Assembly (NCBI RefSeq): GCF_029784165.1
Contig: NC_073694.1
Span: 50,873,674-50,937,673, forward strand
DNA from: Wyeomyia smithii
Lineage: Eukaryota; Arthropoda; Insecta; Diptera; Culicidae
Reading direction: 5' to 3'
DNA: 64,000 nt
The stretch's first letter is position 1. Each line of letters starts with the position of its first letter. A model generated the notes under the pieces. That model was given only the letters and a program-made list of their open reading frames with translations, made no database searches and had not been told where the DNA came from. Position numbers and translations under genes: made by a program. Below, piece by piece: positions 23,679 to 34,849 of this stretch.

Positions 23679-25472
23679 GGGGAACTGCTCCATTATTCAT
23701 CTCAGCCCATATGTTCATCTCATAAAAAATGAAAACACAATTGAAAACAGGGAAAAAGGCATATTTTCTTCTTAAACCAATCTGCTAATCCATGGAATGT
23801 ATTCTTCTTAGTTCACTTTAGATTCCTCATAAAGTATAATCCTCGAAAACTTACTTAAAAGCACTAAATTTGATATTACAGTCGGGCATCTGCACTCGAA
23901 AACTCATTTAATTAATCACCTACCTCAGAAAAATCCGCGTATTGTTCTATACGGCTACAACAGGACCCGTGCAGCAGCCAATTAAAGTTTTTTTTCACTA
24001 ACGCACCACTTTTTATTTTAATCACTAAACAAAATCACTCACTACACTAAGAATACTTTAATCTTTGAAATGTTAACCTCAAATTTCCAAAAACAAGCTT
24101 GAATTAGCAGAAATATATAAGATGAATTTCCACAATTCCTAAATTTCAACTGTATGTATTTTTATCTGTTTTCACTGCGTTGAAGAGAATCAAAAGTAGC
24201 CAAATCAGTTTCTGTTAATAAACTAAATAATGTTAATTAAATTACTCCGACATAATTGACATAAATCGACAGCACTGCAGTGGTTATCTAGGTTACCAAT
24301 TTTGCATGTAAACAACTACGGCGGATATCTAGGTAACCTACTACGACGGGCTGCGGCTACGTTCATTCATGATAATGTGGTTCATTCATGATTAACAGTG
24401 TGATGAATATGGGGGCGTCGTGAGATGAATAATTGAGCAGCAGTGGTGGGCACCGCTAGCCGAAAATTTAGCGACGCTAATCGCTAAGTCGCTAACCGGA
24501 AAATTTTGCTCGATAATCGCTAAACGCTAAACCCATATTAGCGTAACTTTCGTTAATCGCTAATCGCTAATTTTTTAATATGTAAATAGTCATATCGCTA
24601 TATTTATTGCTCGTGTTTTGTAAAATTTGTACCACTTTGATGTTTTGGTTAAACAAACGAAAACAATTACTTTTTAAAGCTATTTACAGTAAGAGGTTCA
24701 CGAAACGGTATTCATATTCGATTTTGTAAGAACAAGAATAACAAAAGTTATACAGCTTGCATTGAAAATAGATACTCTTAGGAATGTTTTCATGAAAATT
24801 CAACTATTATCTAAATCGAAAAAGTAGAACCAAAGTTGTCATAATTTCAAGCGTATTGCAATTTACCAAAGTTCTTGGTGTGCCAAAAATTCAATCCAGA
24901 CCTTGTGCTTGTTCTTCAAAATGCTTCTGTGGCTTGTACGATAACTGGAACTCCATTCTAGGGTAAAAAAAACTGACAAAAGTAACTTTCGCAGTAAAGT
25001 ATGTTCATCTTTCGAAGCAATTTACGTACGCCATCAGCAATGCACAGTTTTTCTAAATACTTCTATTGTCGCTTCTCCACAAAATTTAGCGAATAAGCGA
25101 TTAGCGTTTCGAAGGCTAAAATTTAAGCGACGCTAACAGTTTCGCTAACCAGCTCAAAAATTAGCGAAATCGCTAAATCGCTAACTGAATTTTAGCGTCG
25201 CTAATTAGCGAATTAGCGGAATTGTGCCCACCACTGTTGAGCAGTGATTCAAGTTTTGAGATGGATATGGAAGCGTTGTGAAAAATGGTTTGTTTTACAA
25301 AATTCAGGATAAATTTAGCTAATTTTACTAAATATACAATGCTAAACGATTCCTTAAGAGCACGTAAGCATATTTAGTTTATTTGTTCAATGATTTCGTG
25401 AAAGTTTGGTGTTCAATCCGTGCATTCTTCGTGAAAATCGGCTTAATGAGATGAATAATGGAGCAGTTTCCC
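23679..25472. mobile_element. TA-flanked inverted-repeat DNA element, copy 2
   Basis: Ends GGGGAACTGCTCCATTATTC and inverse, TA duplicated at 23677-23678 and 25473-25474, inserted in RTE endonuclease sequence. It is about 490 bp longer than copy 1, the net effect of the hAT insert here and the LTR-like insert in copy 1. Non-autonomous. Confidence 0.82.
24441..25236. mobile_element. hAT MITE, 796 bp, with perfect 8-bp target duplication
   Basis: Ends start CAGTGGTGGGCA at both termini. The duplication TTGAGCAG occurs at 24433-24440 and 25237-25244, and the paralogous element copy 1 has one TTGAGCAG near 12821, a clean empty site. CAG-type ends with 8-bp duplication define hAT elements. Both subterminal regions are saturated with CGCTAA/TTAGCG words, likely transposase-binding repeats. 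No transposase is encoded. Confidence 0.9.
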
Positions 25473-26387
25473 TATGCGTGAGGATTAAGGGCAAATTTTT
25501 CAATTACAGCCTAATCAATATGTATGCACCGACTAATGATGAACACGATGACGAGAAGGAGTTCTATGATCTCCTTGAGAAAATTTACAGTGAGTGCCCA
25601 AGACATGACATCCAGATTGTCATCGGAGATGCAAATGCACAGGTCGGGCAGGAAGATTTCTCCCGCCCCGTAATTCATGTAGCAAGCTTCCACTCTACTA
25701 CGAACGATAGTGGCCTGAGGCTCATCAGTTTCGCTGCAGTCAGAAGCATGACTTATTGTAGCACTTATTTTGCAACACGAAATATTCGAAAGCAAACCTG
25801 GGTGCACCTAAATAGGGTGGCTTGCTCTAAGATCGAACATGTTCTGATCAATGGTCTGCACTTTTCACACGTTACACACGCAAAATCGTTCAGAGGACCA
25901 AACATTGACTCGGATCACTATCCAATGTATTAAAACCCAGGACAGCGAGGGAGATACGGTGGAACTTCCCGCGAAGGAGATTTGCAAAATACTCGCAGAA
26001 AATTGATGAGCGTATCGATAAGCAAGTAAGAGGGGATCTGAAAAAACAGTGAAGGTATACCCACAGTATAATCACTACCACAGCGCGAGAAGTGTTGGGA
26101 ACAACTGCGGCAACCTTGTCCAATGAGTGGTTTGACGCAGAGTGCCAGCGAGCGACGAATGAGAGGAACCGCGTCAGAAGTCACATGTTGGCGATGGCTG
26201 TGACAAGTCAAAACAGAGTAAGATATCAAGCAGCTAGAGCCGTCGAAAAAGATTTTATCGCCGGAAGAAACATCAGCATTATGATCGTATTTTTGCGGAG
26301 GTGGAGGGCTGCTTCCTCCTGGCACGATGCAAGGAGCTTCTACAAAAAAATCACAGGAGGGTTGTGTGCAAAGCCACGACCGCAAGG

Positions 26388-27287
26388 TTGAAGTAGAATA
26401 CTTTTACAAGAAAGATAACCCGGCTGCTAGCGTGTCAGTCATTTTGAAATCGGATTTGTTTCGTTTATACCGCTTGTTATGCAACGTATCAACAAATCGT
26501 AATAAACATCACACTGATGTGCATTTGCAGCAGCATTAAACCTCAGTTGCAGTTTTTTAATAACCATTCATTATGCTCTTCCAAAAACATTTAGTAGCCT
26601 TGAAAAAGGCCGATTGCTGCAATTGCAATTTTTATTCAATTATTGCATAAATGCTTCATGGTCAGATATACCCGCTGCAACTGCTACGCTATCCGTAGCC
26701 ATGCCACAGTTGTGGCCGCTATACGCTGCCATTGGTATCCGCTGCCCCTGCATCAGCTGGCCCAGCTGCTATCGATGCTGAGATTCGCTGCAACTAGTGC
26801 GCTATCCATTGCTATGCCACAGCTGTGGCCGCTGTCCGCTATCGCTGGTATCCACTGCACTGCTACTGCTGCTGCTAAGGGATGACTGCTGTTGTCGCTG
26901 TCTAGAACTATTATGAGCGGCTTCGGCAGAAACAGGCTCTTATATAGGCCAAATAGCATATTCTAAATTGCAAGGTATATGATACTGTCGACCGTGCTTG
27001 GGAAGCAATCATATAACGACCAATCAGAGGTCGAATTTTTCGTTTTGACCAGGCTTGACTATTTTCAATAATACAATAGTTTGAATAATAAAACTACAAT
27101 TATCTTCATTTGGGAAGAGTCTTAGAAGATTTTACAATCTATTGCTGCAAGAACGAAAGGAATCCATCGAATACTAACCGATTTATTAGCATTTGAAATT
27201 GGACATATTTTTCACTTTTTTCGGTTTAAAATTTTCATTTCACATCCCTATGTAGCCGAACATCCTGAGAGAAGTATTCTACTTCAA
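26388..27287. mobile_element. 900-bp inverted-repeat insertion in RTE copy 2
   Basis: TTGAAGTAGAATACTT at 26388 is matched inverted at 27272-27287. The insertion splits the RTE between its endonuclease-RT linker blocks. The target duplication is not clear. It contains the tandem repeat at 26674-26890. Confidence 0.65.
26674..26890. repeat. Diverged 113-bp tandem duplication, GC-rich
   Basis: The GCTGCAACT...GCGCTATCC block starting at 26674 recurs at 26787, with matching gccacagttgtggccgct phrases. Two units, imperfect. Much richer in GC than its surroundings, ending in a (GCT)n run. Confidence 0.6.
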
Positions 27288-28560
27288 AAGTTAACGGAAT
27301 CAGGAACCGAATCCTGTCTGCCATGTTCAACGACAGGGAGGAGAACCTGATTACCGATAAATCAGTGGTGGCCAGGCGTTGGAAACAACATTTTAGTGTA
27401 CAGTTGAACGGAGAGGAAGACAGCGCCGAAAGAAGCAAGATGAATATTGAGAATGATGATCAAGCTGTGGATCCACCATCCATGGACGACCAGGTTTAAA
27501 AAAGCAGTTAAAGAGTCGAGTAACTGGAAACCATTTGTGCCGAACTTTTCAAATTCGGGAGCGAGCAGTTGTAGTGTGCCATCCGTCGGATCATTCTAAA
27601 AGTGTGGTCTGATGAAGAATTGCCCTCGGACTGATTGGATGCCCGATGCCGCCTGGACTAGAGTGATTACGGGGCAAAATTTTTCTCCATACCATGTACA
27701 AAATTTTCTTCCGCATGTTCACCTTGCAACTAATCCTCGATAAATTTTGAGAATTCAACACACAGACTCACTATTTGTTTATAAACTCCAGGGTATCGTA
27801 CGACTCAGTTAGGAGAAATGAGCTATGGCAGATTATGCTCGAACATGATTTTCCAGCAAAACTGATTAGACTGATTCGTGTACTCTTGACGGTTCCACAT
27901 CATGCGTCAGGGTAGCCGGTGGGTTATCGAACGTTCTCGGAACGATAGATGGTTTGAAGCAGGGTGACGGGCTGTCAAACTTATTGTTTAACGTCGAATT
28001 GGAGGATGCTATACGGAAGGCTGCGTCATTACGAAATCTCACATGCTCCTCGGTTTGATATCCTCGGGATGATATCGACATCGTTGGAATTAACCGTAGA
28101 GCGGTGGATGAGGCTTGTGTACCTCTCAAGCGGAAAGCTTCCAGAATAGGGTTTGTCGAAAGCTTTGATAAAATGAAGTAGAAGACTGGTAGAGAGCGTG
28201 GTTGTCCGTCTGAATGCTGGTGCTTCAATGATTATAGATAGAGAATCATTCGAAGTAGTCGAAGAATTTATTTACCTTGGTCATTGGTGATATGCGACAA
28301 TGAGCTTCGTGGCCATGAAGCATGGACACTGAAAAAGGTTGATCAGTGAGCTCCTGATGTTGTTGAGCGTAGAATCTTGCGTTAAACCCTTGGCAGGGAG
28401 CTTGAAAACGAGGTTTTTTTAAGGTGGCGGGGAAATCTGCGAACAGACACCTGAGAAGAGAACTCAGGGTGTGGGAATGAGACTAGCACAGAACAGATAT
28501 GCAACTTCGAACAAAACGCTGCAGCAAATCGGTGCCCAAGCTTTCGCATTCATTTTTTGC

Positions 28561-29339
28561 TGTTCCATCCTACATTGATTTCACAGTGCATCGTTCGAAC
28601 AGTTCGCTCCAATAGTTTGAACATGCACCAAAAAATTTTTTTTTTTTTGCTTCAATAACCAGGCAAAAAGCTAATCTTGAATAGTTGAATCTATCAAAAT
28701 CAAGTTAAGACAGGACCGCAGTCAAGAGATTTTTAAAGCGGGAATTCAGTAACAATTCACAATCATCGTCAATAGAACAAATTAAACTAAAAACCTTTCA
28801 ACCATTCAAACATTGTTTAACTAATTTTCTTGGATCGTACACCTCGCGACTGTTGAAACTATTTCAACTTGTTAGTTGATCCACTTGAATATTTTCGTTG
28901 GACTTGGAAACTAAATTTCTCGACCAACGACAATATTTTTTTCTCGTACCGTTTTTTTATACCTAGCATTGCGAGTAATGCATATCAGACGCGCTATACA
29001 CAGCACTGCTTATGACATTAGGTATGATGTAAAAAAAATGATTGTCGTTAGTCAAGATATTCAGTTTTCAACTTGGGCAACAATGAAACTCATTAAAAAT
29101 GAATCTACATAAAAACCGTTGCACGTATGCGGGTGGCATTGTACGATTATCATGAAAAGGCACCCTCGCTATACCAGTACCGGGGAGAACAAACGATTCT
29201 CTCGGCGAAAAAGCGGCGATAGCTCATACAGTCCATTTATTGAATGAATGGAATATAGGCGTAATGAAATTTCGAGTGTAGAATGCGTCCTCTCCACCAC
29301 TCCACCACCATGTCGATACTTAAAATAAAGAGATTTTGT
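28561..29339. other. Unassigned spacer between RTE and R1 elements
   Basis: No recognised gene or element boundary. Confidence 0.5.
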
Positions 29340-29532
29340 CTCATTTATGGTTCTTCAGTTGAACAGATGTGAGACTAGGGGACCCACTAAAATCCCTCTA
29401 GTCTCCATCCCTGCTCTTCCCGGAACGACGGTTCAGTATTACGTCGGGGAGTGGCTTCTGTGCGTGATGCACCCTCTTTGCTCTTATAATCTCCTAGCTA
29501 ACTACCTGGATACTGCTAGTTAGCTACCACTG

Positions 29533-30158
29533 CACAGTGGTCCAGGAATGCAATCTAGCGGAACAAAATAATAACTCCGGATCGTGTTGATTTTTTGAGA
29601 TAGTGATTTCGGCAATGTTTAGTAGAATAATCAAGGAATATTTTTGTATGAAAATATTTATACTGCACGTGTACTAAATTAGTACTAAATTGTTTTTGTC
29701 TTCATTTTTTCAATTTAGAAGGATGGTTTCTTCTACAAAGTTGTTTATTAGCCAATAAAATGAAAGTCTTCCAAAGTCACTACTATTCAAGAATGCATCG
29801 TGTATGAGATATTGATTTTTTTGGACAAAATGGACAAAAAACTACACTTTTCACTTTTTATTCACTTTCACTATTTAATTCTATCACTTTTCACTTTTCA
29901 CTTGCAAATACGTATTTCGGCACTGACATAGTGCCTTCGTCAGTGCTTATTTGTACTGTGGACAAAAAACTGTTATTTTCATTTTATTTATTTTTTCTAA
30001 GTGTACTAACAAACTTTAAGAGTTTCTAATCATAAACCCTTTGAACTTTGATCTTTGCCGCAGAATTAGGATGGCTATGGCATGTACTTTTTGAGATATC
30101 TAAAAAAATCCGGAGTTATTAATTTTGTTCCGCTAGATTGCATTCTTGGACCACTGTG
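29533..30158. mobile_element. Transib-like MITE, 626 bp
   Basis: Both ends read CACAGTGGTCCA followed by matching inverted sequence for about 48 bp. The 5-bp duplication is CACTG at 29528-29532 and 30159-30163. The first seven bases equal the RAG recombination heptamer CACAGTG. It splits the 3' untranslated region of the R1 element. It shares its end type, though not its interior, with 7521-8899. No transposase. Confidence 0.82.
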
Positions 30159-30667
30159 CACTGGCGTGTAGGTGGTTGACCCGCCACACACGTTGCAGCT
30201 TCAGGACAATCTGGGAGGCGGACGCACTGGCCGCGCTCCAGATGTCCGGGTCGTCGCACATCCTCCGGACTAGATTGTCCGAAGTAGTGGCAGGCTCGCT
30301 CACAGCCATTATGTCGCTCCTAGCTCTTACGAAACGGAGGCATACGAAAAAGACATGCTCAGCAGTCTCCTCCACCTCAACTCACTTAGGACACATGGGG
30401 GACCCCGCGTGTCCGAACCTGTGCAGATATTGTCCGAAGCATAGCCCGACAGGATTTGTGTCAGGTGGAAGTTCACTTCACCATGTCGCCTGCCGACCCA
30501 GCCGGATATCTCCGGAATAAGTCGGTGCGTCCATCTGCCCTTTGTGGAGTTAGACCATTCCCACTGTCAGCGGAGCATCGAGAATGACCTTCTGGTACCT
30601 CGTATGCCCCTTGTGTCACGTTTGTCGAAACACTCTCTGTCCTCCTTGATGGCGATGCTGATAGGCA

Positions 30668-31402
30668 TCATGCCGGACAAGACACAGATTGCATCATATG
30701 ACACGCACTCGCAACTCTCAGGCACATGAGACTGTAGGTACTTTCCAGTTTACCGCGGTAACTGTTAGTACCTAGCACATTGAACCACACTGGCTCACCA
30801 CACCTAAGTATGGACGAAACCACGCTGGCAAGAAGTCTTCGCTTGCTGCCATAAACCGCTGAGCTATTTGACATCATACGAGATAGTGCTGCAATAGCCG
30901 ATGAGGCCCTCCTACAGGCATAGCCGACGTGACTTCCGAACGTGAGCTTATCGTTAACCATAACCCCCAAGAGCTTCAGAGATCGCTTTGAGGTGATGGT
31001 GCAGTCTCTGACTCTGACCACCGCCTGTTGCTCCGATTTCCGGTTGTTCACAACCGTAACCTCCGTCTTATGATGCGCTAACTCCAGTTTCCTAGAGCGC
31101 ATCCAGTCCTCGACCTTGCGTATACAGTGCGCGGCCGTCAACTCAACCTCCTCGATAGACTCGCCATAAACCTCCAGCGTTATGTCGTCTGCAAAGCCGA
31201 CGATCACAACCCCTACAGGGAACTTGAGTCTCAACACTCCGTCGTACATGGCATTCGACAACACTGGACCCAGGATGGAACCTTGCGGAACTCCTGCGGT
31301 AATTGGGATGCACTTCTGACCCTCCTCCGTGTTGTAGACAAGTACTCGGTTCTGGAAGTAATTTCCAGAATCCCAATTGGCGCTATTGAACGCATTCTTC
31401 AC
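30668..31402 (-). pseudogene. R1 reverse-transcriptase fragment
   Basis: A 244-residue open stretch with motif A (KNAFNSANW), the GVPQGSILGP turn and FADD catalytic motif. Both sides continue the RT after frame breaks, so this is the longest surviving part of a dead polyprotein. Confidence 0.85.
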
Positions 31403-31665
31403 GTCGAGCGTGACGATTGAGCAATATCGTATTCCTCTTCTCTTGTGCTGGAGTGCTACCTCCGCCGTATAGGTGGCGGAGGAGATGGCATCCAGCGTGT
31501 ACCTGCCATTCCGGAAGCCGAACTGGTTATTTACCAGACCGTGTACACCCTCTTACACTTCACGTTCGGCTAGTGTACTTAGTTGCTTCAGCCGGCAACG
31601 ACTCTCGCAAGCCGGGAGGTGTTAGGGATCCTGTCATGAAGACGACGCATAGCAAATAAGACAAA

Positions 31666-32815
31666 GAATCTTTTGGAAGTTTTCGATTTTAATAATTGTT
31701 CTTGCGTCGTATGGTGCAGCATACTTCAAGAGCCTGTGTATCTTTTATTACTCATCAATAGAGTTGAGTATTTTCACGACTGGGTATTCGTATACGAATT
31801 GGATACCCATAATGTAACCTATACCCTCTAGTCTTTGTATCAATAATCCGTATAAATTTGCTTTCATAATCTGTGCAAATCCGGGAAGATAAATGGATAA
31901 ACTCTTACATACACGTTCTTACATGCTATATACAAATTGTGCACTCCACTCTCGGCTATCGGTGCACACCGTTCATTAGCCATCAATACCTTCTTACGCG
32001 TGTTCCTACTCGCGGAGTAGAATAACGTGCGTGCGAGTGCAAGTTGACTTTTGCTCTTGCAAGTTCGTGAATTAGAAACTCGACACTGCATGCAAACGAT
32101 TGGAGAAGCGAAACGTACATCTCATTCTCAATCAGAAAAAAAGGTAAAGATTTTACTTCCATCTTGATTTGCAACGTTGCCAAGAGGCTGGGAACCAAGC
32201 AACCGTAAAGTGTTTTCAAGGCGTCGATATCTTCGAATTCAAATGGTGTTTCGTCGAACAAAATCGAGTATGACGTATTTAGGTGTAATGATAGTGATAT
32301 GCTCGTCGAATCGAAGCCTACTGTCAATTTAGACTTCCAGATTCTGCATGGAGTCACGACGATTCTGAAGCCACTATTTTCAGTTCTGTACGCAAAATGC
32401 TGTGGGTTGCGAACCCGGCTGAATGAAATGATTTTGCAACTGCCCACAGCTACAGCCACAAATATCATTTACAAAAACGTACGAAAATTAGCTGTCCTAA
32501 TATGCTGCTTCTTTTCGTCAACTGCAGAGGGTATGGGAAAGCAATGAGATGGGCTCCCGCGAACATTGACGGGAGCCGTTCGACCCGCTAGACGTTCAAT
32601 AAAATCATTCTTGTTGTAGAGTTTACCGAACTACTTGCGGAATCGATTATGGCGACCAACGTACAGATCTGGATGTGGTTAAGAATTATTGCTTAGTTAG
32701 TCTTCGATTACGTCTTCGACGTAATTAAATTTTTCACAATTTTTGTGACGATGATATATTTTGGAAGTCCATAAAATCCAATCGGAAGTAGACGAGAAGC
32801 AGAACAGTGACTCGA
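31666..32815. other. Unassigned sequence
   Basis: A 161-codon minus-strand open stretch (31983-32468) has no motif I recognise and no coding-like codon bias, so it is not called. Nothing else is supported. Confidence 0.45.
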
Positions 32816-32819
32816 AGTG

Positions 32820-34330
32820 ATCACCTGCGGAAAAGATGATTATGATTAATGAAAATGCTACATGTGGTAAGCTGTGTGACAAAAAGGGACACTTAGCCAA
32901 GGTCTGTCCCACAGAGGAATCCGCTTGGTCAGCAGCGTGTTTCGAGATTGCTCTCACATTGATGGTTCGTATTCTAGTGCAGAAGGCCAGTTCGTTTTGA
33001 GACCGACGCTGTAGGTCTGGTTAACGCTAGTTCGAAGGATCTATACGATCAGATATTTTCCTTGCTATCGTTTAACAATGAATCCGGATTGTGTGTAGGT
33101 AGCACATTCATAACAGAGCTGCGGTACAAACAGGGAAGAAATTTACATTTTCGAATTATCCAAACCGCCGTTGTTGGGACCAGAGCCTGACAAAAGTCAT
33201 TTTCAATTAACAATTATCAGGTTATAGTGGCGCTTTGACTCGTCGCTTTCAATTGAAAAGCGTTTTGTATCATTTTCGAGCACTTCGTGAGTCACATAAC
33301 ACCCAGTCTAAAACTATAGCTGTAATTCTGACAACTGAGGAGCTTGAAATTGATACAAAAGCTTTTCCTTTGAAAGCGGAGATTATCACCAACACTCTCA
33401 CATGACGATTCTCAATTGAAAATGACAATGAGCGCTGACGGAGACAGAAGGCTTACATACAGTACTGCACGCATATACTTATATAGGAAAGAGGAAAGAA
33501 ATCGGAACTGGCGTAACGTATTTATTGGATGCCATTGCCGTTCCAACTACGGCTTGCGGTATTAGAAAACTACCATCAAACGACGCGATGCGGTGCTAAT
33601 TTCAATTGAGACGCTGTCGAGGAAAAAGTCGCTCTCTCCGTCACTCTCTCCGTCGATTGAAATAGTCATTAGTTTCATTTGAAATGATCCGAAAGAAGGA
33701 AGAGGGAAAGAGAAAAAGAAGTGATTCGTTGACAGTAGCCGAAAGGAATCAAGTGAAAATGAAACCGTTCGAACCGAAATGACAGCGCGAGTAAATCAGT
33801 TTCATTGTTTTGTTTCGAAAATGTAGAGCCCTGGTTGAGACGGCACACTATGAGCCTTCAGGATTAAAAATTGATTTTTTACTTATCTCTGAGAAGAAGC
33901 CCGATTACAATTGCAAATCCAGAGAGGTTCCGATGTCTTCATGGAAAAGGTTAATGCGGAACACGACTGACAAAAATAGTATTATTTCGAAGACACCATC
34001 ATCAGAAGCGAATTGTTGATCACGGAGTTTGTGGGTGGACTATTGCATCACTGTCAATTCATTCCTGGTAGATTACTGTCATCCGTCACCGGTTATAGAC
34101 TAGTTTTCTGCTGCGCTACAAGGCAGAAAATATTATTCAAAGCTTAACTCGACGCACACGTATTGTCAGTTGGAAGTAAATGATGAATCGAAGAAGTCGT
34201 TTCTCCGTTCTTTCGGAACGAAGACAGACATTTTTCAGGCGACATTGGAGAAAGTTCTTCGAGGCTGTCGTGGTACAATCATCTACCTGAACGATATTCT
34301 GGAGCTTCTGAAGAACTTAAATGAACTCGG
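32820..34330 (+). mobile_element. Degenerate Ty3/gypsy LTR retrotransposon body
   Basis: A zinc knuckle of gag type (CGKLCDKKGHLAKVC, near 32853) is followed, after the hAT-like insert, by reverse-transcriptase remains: QLEVNDESKKSF near 34165, FQATLEKVLRGCRGTIIYL near 34236, with LNDI in place of the usual catalytic LDDI. Stops and a large internal deletion make it dead. LTRs were not recognised. Confidence 0.65.
33181..33833. mobile_element. hAT-like MITE family H, copy 1
   Basis: Ends CAGAGCCTGACA and inverse of CAGGGCTCTACA. Flanks GTTGGGAC and GTTGAGAC form an 8-bp duplication with one mismatch. A 636-bp copy with an exact duplication lies at 41813-42448 in the same orientation. Non-coding, inserted in the gypsy relic. 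Confidence 0.8.
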
Positions 34331-34424
34331 ACTAAACTTGGGATAATTATTCGCAAGATAGACGAATGCTCGAAATTGCTTGACTTCATTTGGCGGCTTG
34401 ACAACCATTATCCTTTTACCTTCT

Positions 34425-34530
34425 ATGGATACTTGTGTAGGCCATTCTGATCAACAACGTTTCTGGGATAGCCTATTTCTCGCTTGATAAACTCGCATTT
34501 TTGTTTATTTAGAAGAAATTCAGCTCGAGA
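34425..34530 (-). pseudogene. Inverted gypsy reverse-transcriptase fragment
   Basis: Reads FLLNKQKCEFIKREIGY then VVDQNGLHK on the minus strand. In gypsy RTs this segment follows directly after the catalytic YLDDI block, which here ends on the plus strand near 34330, so a local inversion of the same element is the simplest reading. Confidence 0.6.
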
Positions 34531-34599
34531 AAAACATGAGTTGGAAGACTGATGCTGTTCTCTTTTTGTAGATTGAGCCTGGTCTGATAACATTTCCTT

Positions 34600-34800
34600 C
34601 TCCCAAATCCTGGAAATAACCCAATGCAGCTTCAACCTGTATTTGAATTGCTTCTTCGTAAGGGCAGTGCACATTGAAGATGGTGTAGTTATAGAACCGG
34701 CTCTTCATTCTCAACATACACAACCTGTCGTTGAGTGCCTTCCACTTGATAACATGACTCTGCATTTTGTCCAACATTAACCGTAGAGAACAATGTAAAA
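34600..34800 (-). pseudogene. RTE-like endonuclease fragment, different subfamily
   Basis: The minus strand reads WKALNDRLCMLRMKSRFYNY and TIFNVHCPYEEA, resembling the LINE AP-endonuclease segment that includes the LINVYAPT strand in the other copies, but in a distinct subfamily. Short and broken. Confidence 0.5.
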
Positions 34801-34849
34801 AAAGTGTTTTCCTGCTATCATCAGCGATACTGCTGACCGTGCAACGCAC

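Larger units (their letters stand above)
23330..28560 (+). mobile_element. RTE (JAM1-like) retrotransposon, copy 2, with nested insertions
   Basis: Blocks 23330-23676, 25475-26387 and 27288-28560 align in order with the minus-strand copy at 56130-59665. The endonuclease region reads LINMYAPTNDEHDDEKEFYD and IVIGDANAQVGQEDF, then SFRGPNIDSDHY (25406-25933). Reverse-transcriptase scraps follow from about 27295 (RWKQHFSVQLNGEED) past 27780. Many stops and shifts make it inactive. Its 5' part resembles the other copies from aacgaaaaaggac near 23400 onward, so it may once have been near full length. The 3' end near 28560 is approximate. Confidence 0.8.
29340..31665 (-). mobile_element. R1-clade LINE retrotransposon, 5' truncated, with a Transib-like insert
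   Basis: The minus strand carries a reverse transcriptase from about 31650 (VNNQFGFRNGRYTLDA) through LDVKNAFNSANW, GVPQGSILGP and FADDITLEV, a thumb region (MRSRKLELAHHKTEV), and a C-terminal Zn-like region (VEETAEHVFFVC, about 30375-30300). This order and these motifs are typical of R1 elements, which copy by target-primed reverse transcription. The 3' untranslated end runs to about 29340, interrupted at 29533-30158. The endonuclease and ORF1 are absent, so the copy is 5' truncated. Confidence 0.82.

Noticed and set aside
31983..32468. 161-codon minus-strand open frame
   Set aside because: No motif, no G/C-ending codon preference and no splice or promoter context.
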